A stretch of DNA of 64,000 bases from NCBI RefSeq assembly GCF_011058315.1, contig NZ_CP049298.1, forward strand, positions 1 to 64,000, in the 5' to 3' direction. The notes beneath the pieces were generated by a model that searched no databases, was not told the origin of the DNA, and saw only the letters and a program-made list of their open reading frames with translations. The stretch comes from Chryseobacterium sp. POL2 (lineage in GTDB: Bacteria; Bacteroidota; Bacteroidia; Flavobacteriales; Weeksellaceae). The translations under genes and the position numbers were made by a program. This document shows positions 1 to 8,635 of this stretch, in pieces. How positions within the stretch are numbered: position 1 is the stretch's first letter; each line of letters opens with the position of its first letter.

Positions 1-1452
1 ATGGATGAAAATTTAAATTTAATTTGGGATAAATGCCTTCAGTTTATGAGAGATAATCTCAATGCAGCGGAGGATCATTCTGACCTTAAGAAATTGGAAA
101 ATTCTTTTGATTTATTATTTGATAAAGTTAAACCATTATCTTTAGTGAATCATAATTTAACGTTATTTGTCCCAAGTGATTTTTATAAAGAATATATTGA
201 AGAAAATTACTTGTCTTTGTTATCTGCTGCACTTAAAAAATATATTGGAAAAGGTGTTAAGCTTTGGTATTCTGTTATGGAAAACAAGCCTACAGGACAA
301 GAAGCGCCAATTACAGTTAATGTAAAAGGCAACAGCACACAAACACCAAAAATCCAGGAAGCATTACCAGTTCAGAAAGAAGTTAACATCAATCCTTTTG
401 TAGTACCGGGCATCAAAAAAGTGAATATTGAGTCTAACCTAAAAGCTGATTTGTCTTTTGATAATTTTGTAGAAGGTGAGAGCAATAAGTTGGCTGCAAC
501 AGTAGGGAAAACCATTGCAAAACGTCCTGGCTCGACAGCTTTTAACCCTTTATTTGTGCATGGTGGTTATGGTGTAGGGAAAACGCATTTGGCACAAGCT
601 ATCGGATTAGAAGTTAAAAACTCTTGTCCAGATAAAGTGGTATTGTACCAATCTTCAGAAAAATTTATTCAAGACTTTATAAAAGCAGCGAAGTCTCAAA
701 ACAAAACAGATTTCCAAAATTATTATCAATTGGTTGATGTTTTAATCATTGATGATATTCAGTTTTTGTCAGGAAAAGCGGCAACACAAGATAGCTTTTT
801 CCATGTTTTTGATTATCTCCACCAAAATGGAAAACAGATTATATTAACATCTGATAAAGCACCAGCCGATATTATGGACATCCAGGAACGTATTGTTTCT
901 CGTTTCAAATGGGGATTAACTGCAGAGATCAAATCACCAAACTTCGAGACAAGACGCCAAATTATCGTTGATAAATTGAGTCGCGATGGGATTGTGCTAA
1001 CAGATGATATGTTGGATTTCTTAGCAACTGAGGTGAAAACCAATGTTCGCGAATTGATGGGCGTTATCAATTCTGTGATTGCATATTCTACGGTTTACAA
1101 ATCGGATTTAAGTTTAGAACTTTTAAAAGAAACAATCAACAAAATTGCAACGACTCAAAAGAAAACCATCAATATTCCCTATATCCAAGAAGTGGTTTGC
1201 GAATATTTTGGAATCAACAGAGAGTTGCTGTTGTCAAAATCTAGAAAAAGAGAAATTGCTTTGCCCAGACAGTTAGCTATGTATTTTGCTAAAGAATATA
1301 CCAATTCTACATTTACCAAAATAGGCGAAGAAATGGGCGGAAAAGACCATTCGACGGTCATGTATGCTTGCGATACCATTCGCGACGTATCAAAGATTGA
1401 TAAAGAAATTAAAAAATACATCAAAGATTTGAAAGAGCGTATCAATCATTAA
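1..1452 (+). CDS. dnaA: Chromosomal replication initiator DnaA
   Basis: DnaA binds DnaA boxes at the origin, oligomerises with ATP and melts the DNA to start replication. The 483-residue protein has all four family regions: an N-terminal helicase-loading/self-interaction domain (about 1-95), a variable linker (about 96-145), the AAA+ core with Walker A GGYGVGKT (188-195) and Walker B LIIDDIQF (near 250), and the C-terminal DNA-binding domain with LPRQLAMYFAKE (from 421) and the signature GGKDHSTVM (about 446). Length is normal for Flavobacteriia. The ATG is the first base of the window, so its promoter and any DnaA boxes upstream lie outside. The phosphatase and methylase that follow are frequent neighbours in this group. 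Confidence 0.98.
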   Translation: MDENLNLIWDKCLQFMRDNLNAAEDHSDLKKLENSFDLLFDKVKPLSLVNHNLTLFVPSDFYKEYIEENYLSLLSAALKKYIGKGVKLWYSVMENKPTGQEAPITVNVKGNSTQTPKIQEALPVQKEVNINPFVVPGIKKVNIESNLKADLSFDNFVEGESNKLAATVGKTIAKRPGSTAFNPLFVHGGYGVGKTHLAQAIGLEVKNSCPDKVVLYQSSEKFIQDFIKAAKSQNKTDFQNYYQLVDVLIIDDIQFLSGKAATQDSFFHVFDYLHQNGKQIILTSDKAPADIMDIQERIVSRFKWGLTAEIKSPNFETRRQIIVDKLSRDGIVLTDDMLDFLATEVKTNVRELMGVINSVIAYSTVYKSDLSLELLKETINKIATTQKKTINIPYIQEVVCEYFGINRELLLSKSRKREIALPRQLAMYFAKEYTNSTFTKIGEEMGGKDHSTVMYACDTIRDVSKIDKEIKKYIKDLKERINH

Positions 1453-1524
1453 TCGATGTAAAATAATACTATAAAAAGGGTTTAAAATTTTTTAAATCCT
1501 TTTCTTTTTTTATAAATTCATCAC

Positions 1525-1989
1525 ATGAAAATTTTAATGCTTTGTTTAGGGAATATTTGTCGAAGCCCTTTAGCCGAAGGTATCTTAAGAAGTAAACTTT
1601 CTAACGATCATGATATTGATAGCGCCGGAACTATCGCTATGCACGAAAGCGAAAAGGCCGATAAGCGTTCTATAAAAACGGCTGACAATCATCATATCGA
1701 CATTAGCGAGCATCGCTCAAGACCAATTACTTCGAAGGATTTTGATGATTTTGATCGTATTTATTGTATGGATCTTCATAATCTTGAAGATGCTATTTCT
1801 ATGGCAAAGACCAAAGAACATCGTCGAAAAGTAAGCTTGATTTTGGATGTTTTGGAAACGGGGAATGATAACGAAGTTCCGGATCCGTATTGGGGCGAGA
1901 TGTCCGATTTTGAAAAAGTTTATCAAATGTTAGATAAAGCCTGTGACATCATCGCAAAGGATATTAAACTTAATTTTAAAACCAACTAA
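1525..1989 (+). CDS. Low-molecular-weight protein-tyrosine phosphatase
   Basis: A small cytoplasmic phosphatase that removes phosphate from tyrosine residues through a cysteinyl-phosphate intermediate. The CX5R loop is visible at the N terminus as CLGNICRS (Cys7, Arg13), followed by the conserved PLAEG. The general-acid aspartate lies in VPDPYWG (about residue 119). At 154 residues it is a complete single-domain member. Its stop codon directly abuts the start of the methylase gene, so the two are probably cotranscribed. The substrate in this organism cannot be read from the sequence; in other bacteria such enzymes often act on tyrosine kinases of polysaccharide export, but no such genes are nearby. 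Confidence 0.93.
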   Translation: MKILMLCLGNICRSPLAEGILRSKLSNDHDIDSAGTIAMHESEKADKRSIKTADNHHIDISEHRSRPITSKDFDDFDRIYCMDLHNLEDAISMAKTKEHRRKVSLILDVLETGNDNEVPDPYWGEMSDFEKVYQMLDKACDIIAKDIKLNFKTN

Positions 1990-2688
1990 ATGCTGTATTT
2001 ATTACCTGCGTATTTGTCAGAAAATTCACCGATTGATTATTTTGCGCCGACAATCCGTGAGATTATTATGAATCTAGATCATTTTTTTGTGGAAAACGAA
2101 AAAACAGCGCGTCGCGTGATCAAATTTTTTGCACCCGAAAAAAAACAATCCGAATTAAAACTTTATGTACTCGATAAATATTCCGAAACTGCAGATTTAA
2201 AAGACGCGCAAGACTTGATGAAATCGGATGTCGATTTTGGTTTGTTGTCAGAAGCTGGACTGCCCTGTATCGGTGATCCAGGAAATATCATGGTGAAATG
2301 GAGCCACCAACATAACATAAAAGTTATTCCTGTCAATGGACCAAGTTCTTTTGTTTTGGCTCTGGTGGCGAGTGGTTTCAATGGGCAACAATTCAGTTTT
2401 AGTGGTTATTTAGCAATCGATAAACAAGAAAAGAAAAAGCAAATCCAACATCTCGAATCTTTGATGCAAAAGACAGGTTTTACCCAAATTTTTATGGAAA
2501 CGCCTTATCGTAACAACCAAATGTTAGAAGATTTGTGCAAATTTCTTTCGCCACAGACGCAGTTGTGTGTCGCCGCCAATATCAACGATCCAGAACACGA
2601 ATTTATAAAAACAAAATCGATTAAAGATTGGTCAAAACAAAAACCAGATTTACATAAAATTCCTGCTGTTTTTTTGATAGGAAAATAA
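1990..2688 (+). CDS. SAM-dependent methyltransferase, RsmI/tetrapyrrole-methylase family (short form)
   Basis: A TP-methylase-fold enzyme of the family that includes RsmI, the 16S rRNA C1402 ribose 2'-O-methyltransferase. Visible family features are the N-terminal LLPAYLSE, the segment SEAGLPCIGDPG (about 91-102), PVNGPSSFVLALVASG (about 118-133) and FMETPYRNN (about 169-177). At 232 residues it is shorter than canonical RsmI (about 280), and the RsmI N-terminal motif is changed. Bacteroidota commonly carry this short paralogue as well as true RsmI. The start codon follows the phosphatase stop without a gap. The methyltransferase fold is certain, but the substrate (rRNA or something else) is inferred only from family membership. 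Confidence 0.85.
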   Translation: MLYLLPAYLSENSPIDYFAPTIREIIMNLDHFFVENEKTARRVIKFFAPEKKQSELKLYVLDKYSETADLKDAQDLMKSDVDFGLLSEAGLPCIGDPGNIMVKWSHQHNIKVIPVNGPSSFVLALVASGFNGQQFSFSGYLAIDKQEKKKQIQHLESLMQKTGFTQIFMETPYRNNQMLEDLCKFLSPQTQLCVAANINDPEHEFIKTKSIKDWSKQKPDLHKIPAVFLIGK

Positions 2689-2709
2689 CAGATTAAAAAC
2701 ACCAACATC

Positions 2710-3762
2710 ATGAAAACAACCTTTCCATTCTATCTAAAATTATCATGTGTACTTGTCAGTATTGTCGTTTTGGGGTTTTTAGCCAAACTTGGCGAACGCA
2801 TTATTGTGCCTATGATTTTGGGTTTGCTTTTTTCAATTTTGTTGACACCAGCATGTCGATTTTTAGAAACTAAAATTAGGCTTCCGAGGAGTTTTGCATC
2901 CATTGTTGTATGTATTTTGGCGATGTTAGCAATTTCGGGAGTTGTGTATGTTATGGCGTTGCAGATCGGGAAGTTATCCCAAGATTGGCCAGCTTTTCAA
3001 AAACAAATTATGGATTTGTTCGACCAATTGCAAAGTTGGTTTTATAAAACTTTTGGTGTTAAACAAAGTGAGCAATTAACTTATATTAACGATACCGCCA
3101 GAAAAAGCATCAGCACAGGGACGGCTATTCTTGAAAAAATTGTCAGTTCGGTTTCTTATGTTTTGATGATTTCGGCATTCACATTTTTGTTTACTTTATT
3201 TTTTCTAATCTATCGAAGTCGACTGGTGCTTTTTCTGGTCATGAGCTTCAGTGATGATAGTCATAAAAATTTGGTCTACGAAGTGGTAGAAAACATTCAG
3301 TTTATGGTGAAAAAATATCTTGTAGGTTTGTTTTTACAAATGCTGCTTGTGATGATTTTGTCATTCATTGCCTTTACGATTATCGGGATAAAATACAATG
3401 TCATGTTAGCCGTTTTGACAGGTGTTCTTAACATTCTTCCATATATTGGGATTTTTACTGTTTTGTTAATTGGTGTTTTAATTACGTTCGCAACATCAGG
3501 TTTGAGCAGTGTTTTGTTCCTTGTTATTTCTATCATAATTATTCATGCGATCGACGCCAATATCATCATGCCAAAAGTTGTAGGCTCGAAAGTTAAAATT
3601 AATTCTTTAGTTGTTATCATCGGTTTGGTTATAGGAGAAATGCTTTGGGGGATTTCAGGGATGCTGTTAACGATTCCGATTTTAGCAATTGCCAAAATTG
3701 TTTTCGATAGGATAGACCATACCAAAGCTTGGGGCTATCTCATGGGTGAGGAAGAGGAATAA
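2710..3762 (+). CDS. AI-2E family transporter
   Basis: A polytopic inner-membrane protein of the AI-2E/PerM family, members of which export autoinducer-2 or act as sodium/proton antiporters. The 350-residue protein has the family pattern: two close N-terminal transmembrane segments (about 8-50), a third around 68-90, an extended soluble stretch to about 150, and a C-terminal block of four or five helices containing the signature GVLNILPYIG (about 237-246). The gene follows the methylase after 21 bases on the same strand and may belong to that transcript. The substrate cannot be told from sequence. Confidence 0.9.
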   Translation: MKTTFPFYLKLSCVLVSIVVLGFLAKLGERIIVPMILGLLFSILLTPACRFLETKIRLPRSFASIVVCILAMLAISGVVYVMALQIGKLSQDWPAFQKQIMDLFDQLQSWFYKTFGVKQSEQLTYINDTARKSISTGTAILEKIVSSVSYVLMISAFTFLFTLFFLIYRSRLVLFLVMSFSDDSHKNLVYEVVENIQFMVKKYLVGLFLQMLLVMILSFIAFTIIGIKYNVMLAVLTGVLNILPYIGIFTVLLIGVLITFATSGLSSVLFLVISIIIIHAIDANIIMPKVVGSKVKINSLVVIIGLVIGEMLWGISGMLLTIPILAIAKIVFDRIDHTKAWGYLMGEEEE

Positions 3763-3827
3763 AAAATGATAGTATCATTTATGAATATTTGTGGAATATT
3801 TAACCAATGTTAACTCTGGACTTGCAT

Positions 3828-3980
3828 TAGTTTTGCAATTAATATATCAAAACACTTTAGACAAAGATTCGTTATTAAGTTTAATAGTTGAGCGAAATTA
3901 AATCAAATTAAACAGTCTAAAATGCAATATTTCAAATTAAATTTTTCAATATTAAAACCATTCTTCGGAGTGGTTTTTTT
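3828..3980 (+). ncRNA. Candidate small RNA: promoter box followed by a UUCG-loop terminator, no ORF
   Basis: The 318-base gap between the AI-2E gene and kbl contains no coding sequence. It does hold a perfect flavobacterial -7 box, TAGTTTTG (3828-3835), and about 120 bases later a stem capped by TTCG with a run of seven Ts (3954-3980: AAAACCATTC, TTCG, GAGTGGTTTT). A promoter-like box plus an intrinsic terminator with nothing coding between them suggests a short non-coding transcript of about 135 nt. The hairpin could instead simply end read-through from the upstream operon. I do not recognise an RNA family here. Confidence 0.35.
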
Positions 3981-4049
3981 ATGCGTTAGTTTTTGGTTTT
4001 ATTTAGATTTAAATATTTAAAATCGTTTTTATAACGGCAGCTTTTTTCG

Positions 4050-4057
4050 TATTTTTG
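4050..4057 (+). promoter_or_regulatory. Promoter -7 box of kbl
   Basis: TATTTTTG matches the Bacteroidota -7 consensus TAnnTTTG and lies 23 bases before the kbl ATG. The -33 element is weak (only T-rich sequence in the expected place). Confidence 0.55.
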
Positions 4058-4080
4058 TTAAAATCGAAAATATAGCAATT

Positions 4081-5274
4081 ATGATTTCTAACAAGTATTT
4101 GGAATATTTACAAAACGAATTACAAAACATCGAAAACGATGGACTTTATAAAAGAGAACGTATTATTACATCTCAACAATCTGCGGAAATTGAAGCTAAT
4201 GGAAAGAAGCTACTCAACTTCTGTGCCAACAACTACCTAGGACTTTCTAACAACTCTGAAGTGATGAAAGCGTCACAAGATGCCATTGCATCACATGGTT
4301 ATGGGATGTCGTCCGTACGTTTCATTTGCGGAACACAAGATATACACAAAGATTTGGAAGCTAAGATTTCTAAATTCTTAGGTCTTGAAGATACCATTCT
4401 TTATGCAGCGTGTTTTGATGCCAATGGTGGGGTTTTCGAACCATTGTTTACCGAAGAAGATGCCATAATTTCCGACGAGCTCAATCATGCTTCAATTATT
4501 GATGGCGTAAGGTTGTGTAAAGCTGCAAGATACCGTTACAAAAACAACAATATGGAAGATCTGGAAGCGCAACTTATTGAGGCTTCAAAAAAAGATCATC
4601 GTTTCAAAATTATCGTAACAGACGGTGTTTTCTCAATGGATGGCATTGTTGCGGATCTTAAAGGTGTTTGTGATTTGGCAGACAAATATGACGCTTTGGT
4701 GATGGTGGATGACTCTCATGCAACTGGATTCATCGGGAAAACAGGCCGTGGTACGCACGAAGCTAACGAGGTTATGGGACGTGTGGACATTATCACATCA
4801 ACTTTAGGAAAAGCTTTAGGTGGTGCTTTGGGAGGTTTTACTTCGGGAAAAAAAGAAATTATCGACATGCTTCGCCAAAGATCAAGACCTTATTTATTCT
4901 CAAATTCTTTGGCGCCAGGTATCGTGGGTGCAGCTTCAAAAGTTTTGGATATGATTTCGGATGATACAAGCCTAAGAGATAAGGTGATGGAAAATGCATC
5001 TTATTTTAGAACCGAAATGAAAGCAAAAGGTTTTGATATCCCAGATGGTGATGCTGCTATTGTTCCTGTAATGTTGTACGATGCACCACTATCTCAGAAT
5101 ATGGCGGAAAAACTGATGGATGAAGGTATTTATGTAATCGGATTCTTCTATCCAGTTGTTCCAAAGGGCAAAGCGAGAATTAGAGTTCAGTTATCTGCGG
5201 CACATACCAGAGCACATTTGGATAAAGCCATTGCTGCTTTCGAAAAAGTTGGAAAAGAATTAGGTGTAATTTAA
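4081..5274 (+). CDS. kbl: Glycine C-acetyltransferase (2-amino-3-ketobutyrate CoA ligase)
   Basis: A PLP-dependent enzyme of the alpha-oxoamine synthase family that converts 2-amino-3-ketobutyrate and CoA to glycine and acetyl-CoA, the second step of threonine breakdown through threonine dehydrogenase. The 397-residue protein has the full family length. Visible landmarks are [21 protein letters not shown] and the PLP-lysine loop [14 protein letters not shown] with Lys at residue 244, the position known in E. coli KBL. The segment [17 protein letters not shown] near the C terminus also fits. It stands alone between its own promoter box and terminator; no threonine dehydrogenase gene is adjacent. 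Confidence 0.95.
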   Translation: MISNKYLEYLQNELQNIENDGLYKRERIITSQQSAEIEANGKKLLNFCANNYLGLSNNSEVMKASQDAIASHGYGMSSVRFICGTQDIHKDLEAKISKFLGLEDTILYAACFDANGGVFEPLFTEEDAIISDELNHASIIDGVRLCKAARYRYKNNNMEDLEAQLIEASKKDHRFKIIVTDGVFSMDGIVADLKGVCDLADKYDALVMVDDSHATGFIGKTGRGTHEANEVMGRVDIITSTLGKALGGALGGFTSGKKEIIDMLRQRSRPYLFSNSLAPGIVGAASKVLDMISDDTSLRDKVMENASYFRTEMKAKGFDIPDGDAAIVPVMLYDAPLSQNMAEKLMDEGIYVIGFFYPVVPKGKARIRVQLSAAHTRAHLDKAIAAFEKVGKELGVI

Positions 5275-5296
5275 TACATCTAAATTATTAATACTT

Positions 5297-5326
5297 AAAA
5301 ATCCCGTTCCTTGAGCGGGATTTTTT
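5297..5326 (+). terminator. Rho-independent terminator after kbl
   Basis: A stem AAATCCCG / CGGGATTT with an eight-base loop, followed by a T run, 22 bases after the kbl stop codon. Confidence 0.85.
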
Positions 5327-5377
5327 AATGGCAATATTCTTGCTTAGATTTTAGCCTAACATTCAATCACCATTATT

Positions 5378-5554
5378 ATGAAAAAATTATCACTAGGAAT
5401 TATTGCAATATTTGCACTTTCCATTTTAACAAGTTGCGAAGCCATTAATACTATTTTTAAAGCAGGAATGTGGTGGGCGTTTATACTCATGTTTGGAGGT
5501 ATTGCTTTGATTATTTGGTTGCTTTCCAAATTTATGGGAGGTGGCAAAAAATAA
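5378..5554 (+). CDS. Small membrane-anchored lipoprotein
   Basis: A 58-residue ORF starting at ATG 5378 with a clear lipoprotein signal (MKKLSLGIIAIF..., lipobox ILTSC with Cys at about residue 20). A hydrophobic helix follows (MWWAFILMFGGIALIIWLL) and then a short basic tail GGGKK. Similar 55-60 residue proteins are common in Chryseobacterium relatives; as far as I recall, database names such as phosphatidate cytidylyltransferase attached to them are spurious. The gene sits between two strong terminators, so it is a monocistronic unit. Function unknown. Confidence 0.75.
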   Translation: MKKLSLGIIAIFALSILTSCEAINTIFKAGMWWAFILMFGGIALIIWLLSKFMGGGKK

Positions 5555-5583
5555 AAAGGTGGGAAATTTTCCCACCTTTTATT
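5555..5583. terminator. Bidirectional terminator between the small lipoprotein and dinB-like genes
   Basis: A perfect inverted repeat AAAAGGTGGGAAA / TTTCCCACCTTTT, flanked by A and T runs. It can end transcription from both convergent genes. Confidence 0.85.
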
Positions 5584-5602
5584 TTATATAAACGAACTCA
5601 AA

Positions 5603-6097
5603 TTACATCGTCTCATCTGCTGAAGGTCCATAGATTCCCGGAACAGGAATGTCTAATAATCTTAGATACACACTAAGTTGTCCTCTGTGATGGATCAAAT
5701 GATTGGTGATGACAAATCGGTAAGCGCCCATTTTTTGCATCACACCGATAACATGTTCTCCATATTTGAAAGTCCATTCGTCAAACCAAAACTCATCGGA
5801 TTTAGAATTTGCAAATTCGATGTTTTTTGCTAAACCCGCTTCTAAAATTTGGATAAGTTCTTCAAAAGTAGCTGATGGGTTAGGTTGGTAATCGGTTGCA
5901 TAATTGAAAGAATCGCCTTCCAGCGCATTTGGTAACCACGATTGCAGCTCTACAATATGTTTTGCTAATGCACCTGCAGATATCGATTTTTCATGAGGTT
6001 TCCAAGTCCAGTGGTCTTGGTTAAGACGCTCCAACAGACGTTTCGTATTATCTGTTTCGCGTTGCATTTCTATGATCAAACTTTCTTTAATGCTCAT
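5603..6097 (-). CDS. DinB family protein (four-helix metal-binding bundle)
   Basis: A 164-residue member of the DinB/YfiT-like superfamily, four-helix bundles that bind a metal through three histidines and often act as small-thiol transferases. Conserved histidines occur in AKHIVELQSWL (about residue 47) and in NHLIHHRGQLSVYLR (about 132-146), as expected of the superfamily metal site. The fold is well supported but the substrate is unknown. The gene lies 23 bases downstream of the rhodanese gene on the same strand, so the pair may be an operon linked to sulfur or thiol chemistry; that link is inference. Confidence 0.85.
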   Translation of the reverse strand: MSIKESLIIEMQRETDNTKRLLERLNQDHWTWKPHEKSISAGALAKHIVELQSWLPNALEGDSFNYATDYQPNPSATFEELIQILEAGLAKNIEFANSKSDEFWFDEWTFKYGEHVIGVMQKMGAYRFVITNHLIHHRGQLSVYLRLLDIPVPGIYGPSADETM

Positions 6098-6120
6098 CTT
6101 GTTAGATATTTTAAAGAAAA

Positions 6121-6414
6121 TTATTGTTTAAGATTTTCAAGAACTTCGCTCAAATCACTATAAGCCCCACCATTGTAAACATCTGTCAAACCTTCTGCCT
6201 TGAAATATTCTGTAGCTTTTCCAGAACGATTTCCGCTTCGGCAGAAAAATATTTTTGTACCACTTAGGTTAAGAATTTCTTGTTTACGATCTTCCAACTC
6301 GCCTAACGGAATATTTTGTGCTTCTTCGATGTGACCATCCATTTCCAATTCCATAGGTTCGCGAACATCGATGAGATGATAATTTCCCGATAATAGGATA
6401 TCTTCAATTGCCAT
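6121..6414 (-). CDS. Single-domain rhodanese
   Basis: A 97-residue single-domain rhodanese, which carries sulfane sulfur on its active-site cysteine. Family marks are LIDVREPMELEMDGHI at the N terminus and the active-site loop FFCRSGNRSG with catalytic Cys58. Length equals the GlpE/PspE-like minimal domain and there is no signal peptide, so it is cytoplasmic. It is first of a probable two-gene minus-strand unit with the DinB-like gene. Confidence 0.9.
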   Translation of the reverse strand: MAIEDILLSGNYHLIDVREPMELEMDGHIEEAQNIPLGELEDRKQEILNLSGTKIFFCRSGNRSGKATEYFKAEGLTDVYNGGAYSDLSEVLENLKQ

Positions 6415-6540
6415 TTTAATTTTTTTTTATTGTTATTAAACAAAACTACAATTTAATTTTTGGATTCAACTTTTCAACAATTATAAATTTTAGTAAAAAC
6501 TTTTAAAATTTAATTTCATCGAAAATTTTATATTTAATTA

Positions 6541-6548
6541 TAACTTTG
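6541..6548 (+). promoter_or_regulatory. Promoter -7 box just upstream of queG
   Basis: TAACTTTG matches TAnnTTTG. Only five bases separate it from the GTG start at 6554, so transcription would begin at or almost at the start codon, implying a leaderless mRNA. Confidence 0.5.
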
Positions 6549-6553
6549 CAGCA

Positions 6554-7480
6554 GTGATTTTTAATGCACAAAATACACAACTTATCAAAGAGAAAGCTAA
6601 GAAATTTGGCTTTCAGTCTTGCGGTATTTCCAAATCAGAATTTTTGGAAGAAGAAGCACCTCGTTTAGAAGAATGGCTAAAAAATAATTACCAAGGCGAA
6701 ATGCAGTACATGGAAAATTATTTTGACAAACGTCTTGATCCAAGATTGTTGGTAGAAGGTTCAAAATCGATTATATCGTTAAGTTATAACTATTTTCCCA
6801 AAGAAGATATTTTTGAAAATAAATTTCAGAAAATCTCAAAATACGCCTACGGACAAGATTATCACGAAGTTATTAAAGAAATTCTACGCGAAATGATTTT
6901 GGAGCTTCGGGATGAGATTGGCGATTTCGAATGTCGTGTTTTTGTAGATTCAGCGCCAGTTTTGGAGCGGGCTTGGGCAAAAAAATCAGGCATTGGATGG
7001 GTTGGCAAAAACGCAAATCTTATTACAAAACAAAATGGTTCTTTTTATTTTTTAGCGGAAATAATTTGTGATTTGGATCTAGTTTATGACAATCCAACAA
7101 CCGACCATTGTGGGACTTGTCGCAAATGTATTGAGGCTTGCCCTACCAATGCGATTGTCAGCGATAAGTTAATCGATGGATCCAAATGTATTTCTTACGC
7201 CACCATAGAATTAAAAGAAGAAATCCCGTCTTTTTTCAAAAATAAAATGGAAAATTGGATGTTCGGATGCGATATTTGTCAAGATGTCTGTCCTTGGAAT
7301 CGTTTTTCGGCACCCACTTTAGAAGAAAAGTTTCAGCCTAATGAAGCTCTACAAAATTTCACCAAAAAAGAATGGATAGAGATGACGCAAGAGATTTTTT
7401 CTTCGGTTTTCAAAAAATCGCCTGTTAAGAGAACCAAATTTGCTGGGCTTAAGCGCAACTTGGATTTCCTGTCAGATTAG
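6554..7480 (+). CDS. queG: Epoxyqueuosine reductase QueG
   Basis: QueG performs the last step of queuosine synthesis, reducing epoxyqueuosine to queuosine in tRNA using cobalamin and two [4Fe-4S] clusters. The 308-residue protein shows the DUF1730 N-terminal region, the [16 protein letters not shown] block with the catalytic aspartate, WVGKN, and both cluster motifs: [12 protein letters not shown] and [11 protein letters not shown]. It lacks the C-terminal HEAT extension of longer QueG proteins, as is usual for Bacteroidota. I take GTG 6554 as the start because it gives the normal N terminus ([17 protein letters not shown]); the next in-frame ATG would cut into the domain. Confidence 0.93.
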   Translation: MIFNAQNTQLIKEKAKKFGFQSCGISKSEFLEEEAPRLEEWLKNNYQGEMQYMENYFDKRLDPRLLVEGSKSIISLSYNYFPKEDIFENKFQKISKYAYGQDYHEVIKEILREMILELRDEIGDFECRVFVDSAPVLERAWAKKSGIGWVGKNANLITKQNGSFYFLAEIICDLDLVYDNPTTDHCGTCRKCIEACPTNAIVSDKLIDGSKCISYATIELKEEIPSFFKNKMENWMFGCDICQDVCPWNRFSAPTLEEKFQPNEALQNFTKKEWIEMTQEIFSSVFKKSPVKRTKFAGLKRNLDFLSD

Positions 7481-7654
7481 ATTTTTTTGGTGTACTTTTA
7501 GCCTGAATCTCAATCGAGGCTTTTTCTCTCTATTTTGCATAGAATAATTTGTATTTATCTGCCCGAAATTGCTTATTTCGCGTGTTAAGAATATTATTTT
7601 TTTATGTTAAAAATTTTAAATTTTATTCTATATTTATTTTTTTAAATTCAGTTA

Positions 7655-8332
7655 ATGAAAAAAATACTAATCAAAGTTTTAAAAATGATTGGCCTTATCA
7701 TCGGTGCCGTTTTTTTGTATCTCATTTTAGCGTTTTTGCTACCCATGATTCCTGTCCAAGCCGAGGAAACCAAGAATCCCAAAGTTGTCGAAGTCTATAT
7801 TCTGACCAATGGTGTCCATACGGATATTGTTGTGCCAACAAAAACTTCACACATCGATTGGAGCACCAAAATTTTATACGCGAATACCAAAGGGAAACAA
7901 ACGGATTTCAAATACACTTCTTTCGGTTGGGGCGACAAGGGCTTTTATTTGGATACGCCGACTTGGGCGGATCTCAAATTTTCAACTGCTTTCAATGCTG
8001 CATTTTGGTTAAGCGATTCGGCTATGCATGTCACTTTTTACAACACCATGAAAGAAGGCAACGATTGTAAAAGAATGATGCTTACCGAAAAACAGTATAA
8101 AAATTTGATAGCCTTTATCGACAAAAAATTTGTTAAAGATACTAACGGAAAATATGTTTTAATTCCTACAGACGCTGTTTATGGTAAAGATGACGCGTTC
8201 TATGACGCCAATGGAAGTTATAGTTTTCTCTATACTTGCAATACCTGGGCAAATAATGCGCTGAAGGCAGCAGGACAAAAAGCAGCACTTTGGTCACCGT
8301 CCGACTTTGGAATATTTAGACATTATAAATAG
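7655..8332 (+). CDS. TIGR02117/DUF2459 family protein
   Basis: A 225-residue conserved protein of the TIGR02117 (DUF2459) family, of unknown biochemical function and originally noted near urease genes. It has one N-terminal transmembrane segment (about 9-31) and an extracytoplasmic domain. Conserved blocks are YILTNGVHTDIVVP, FGWGDKGFYLDTPTW, HVTFY and YTCNTWANNALKAAG, with candidate catalytic Cys and His residues reminiscent of a papain-like arrangement (my inference). It stands alone, and no urease genes are present. Confidence 0.85.
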   Translation: MKKILIKVLKMIGLIIGAVFLYLILAFLLPMIPVQAEETKNPKVVEVYILTNGVHTDIVVPTKTSHIDWSTKILYANTKGKQTDFKYTSFGWGDKGFYLDTPTWADLKFSTAFNAAFWLSDSAMHVTFYNTMKEGNDCKRMMLTEKQYKNLIAFIDKKFVKDTNGKYVLIPTDAVYGKDDAFYDANGSYSFLYTCNTWANNALKAAGQKAALWSPSDFGIFRHYK

Positions 8333-8370
8333 TTAAAATCAAAAAATAAGTTCTGATTTATAATTTTTTT

Positions 8371-8513
8371 TGGGCGGACAATTCGCGCTATCCGCTATAT
8401 CTTTTATTGAGCCTTTCCTTTTCCCAAAGCTTTCAATAAAAGGATGCCGCTTCTATCGCGGCCGCAATCCCAATTTAAGCCTTGTTAGGGCTCAAAGCCC
8501 TAACAAGGCTCTG
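8371..8513. repeat. Structured intergenic repeat made of three successive hairpins
   Basis: The 300-base gap before alaS contains no ORF but three stacked inverted repeats. They are GCGGA / TCCGC (about 8374-8395), CTTTTATTGA / TCAATAAAAG (8401-8410 and 8433-8442), and a perfect 15-bp stem AGCCTTGTTAGGGCT (8478-8492) with its complement at 8496-8510 and a three-base loop. The region is GC-richer than its surroundings. Its style matches short interspersed palindromic elements seen between flavobacterial genes. It may end transcription of the upstream gene, although no T run follows. Confidence 0.6.
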
Positions 8514-8576
8514 CAAAAAGCCATTTTAAAATAAGAAAAGCTTGTTTTTTTTATTCCTAAACTCTTTAAAAATCAC

Positions 8577-8584
8577 TAAATTTG
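8577..8584 (+). promoter_or_regulatory. Promoter -7 box of alaS
   Basis: TAAATTTG matches TAnnTTTG 51 bases before the alaS ATG; a TTG lies upstream at 8542-8544. Confidence 0.5.
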
Positions 8585-8635
8585 CCAACTTAGAAAACGC
8601 TTAAAGCCTATAGCTTTTTGCTTAAAGCCAAAAAT

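Noticed and set aside
1-60. Replication origin in the window
   Set aside because: dnaA begins at base 1, so any upstream origin is outside; I saw no cluster of DnaA boxes in the gap after dnaA (1453-1524).
7549-8070. 173-codon plus-strand ORF
   Set aside because: It overlaps the TIGR02117 gene in another frame and has no family features; the TIGR02117 reading is clearly conserved.
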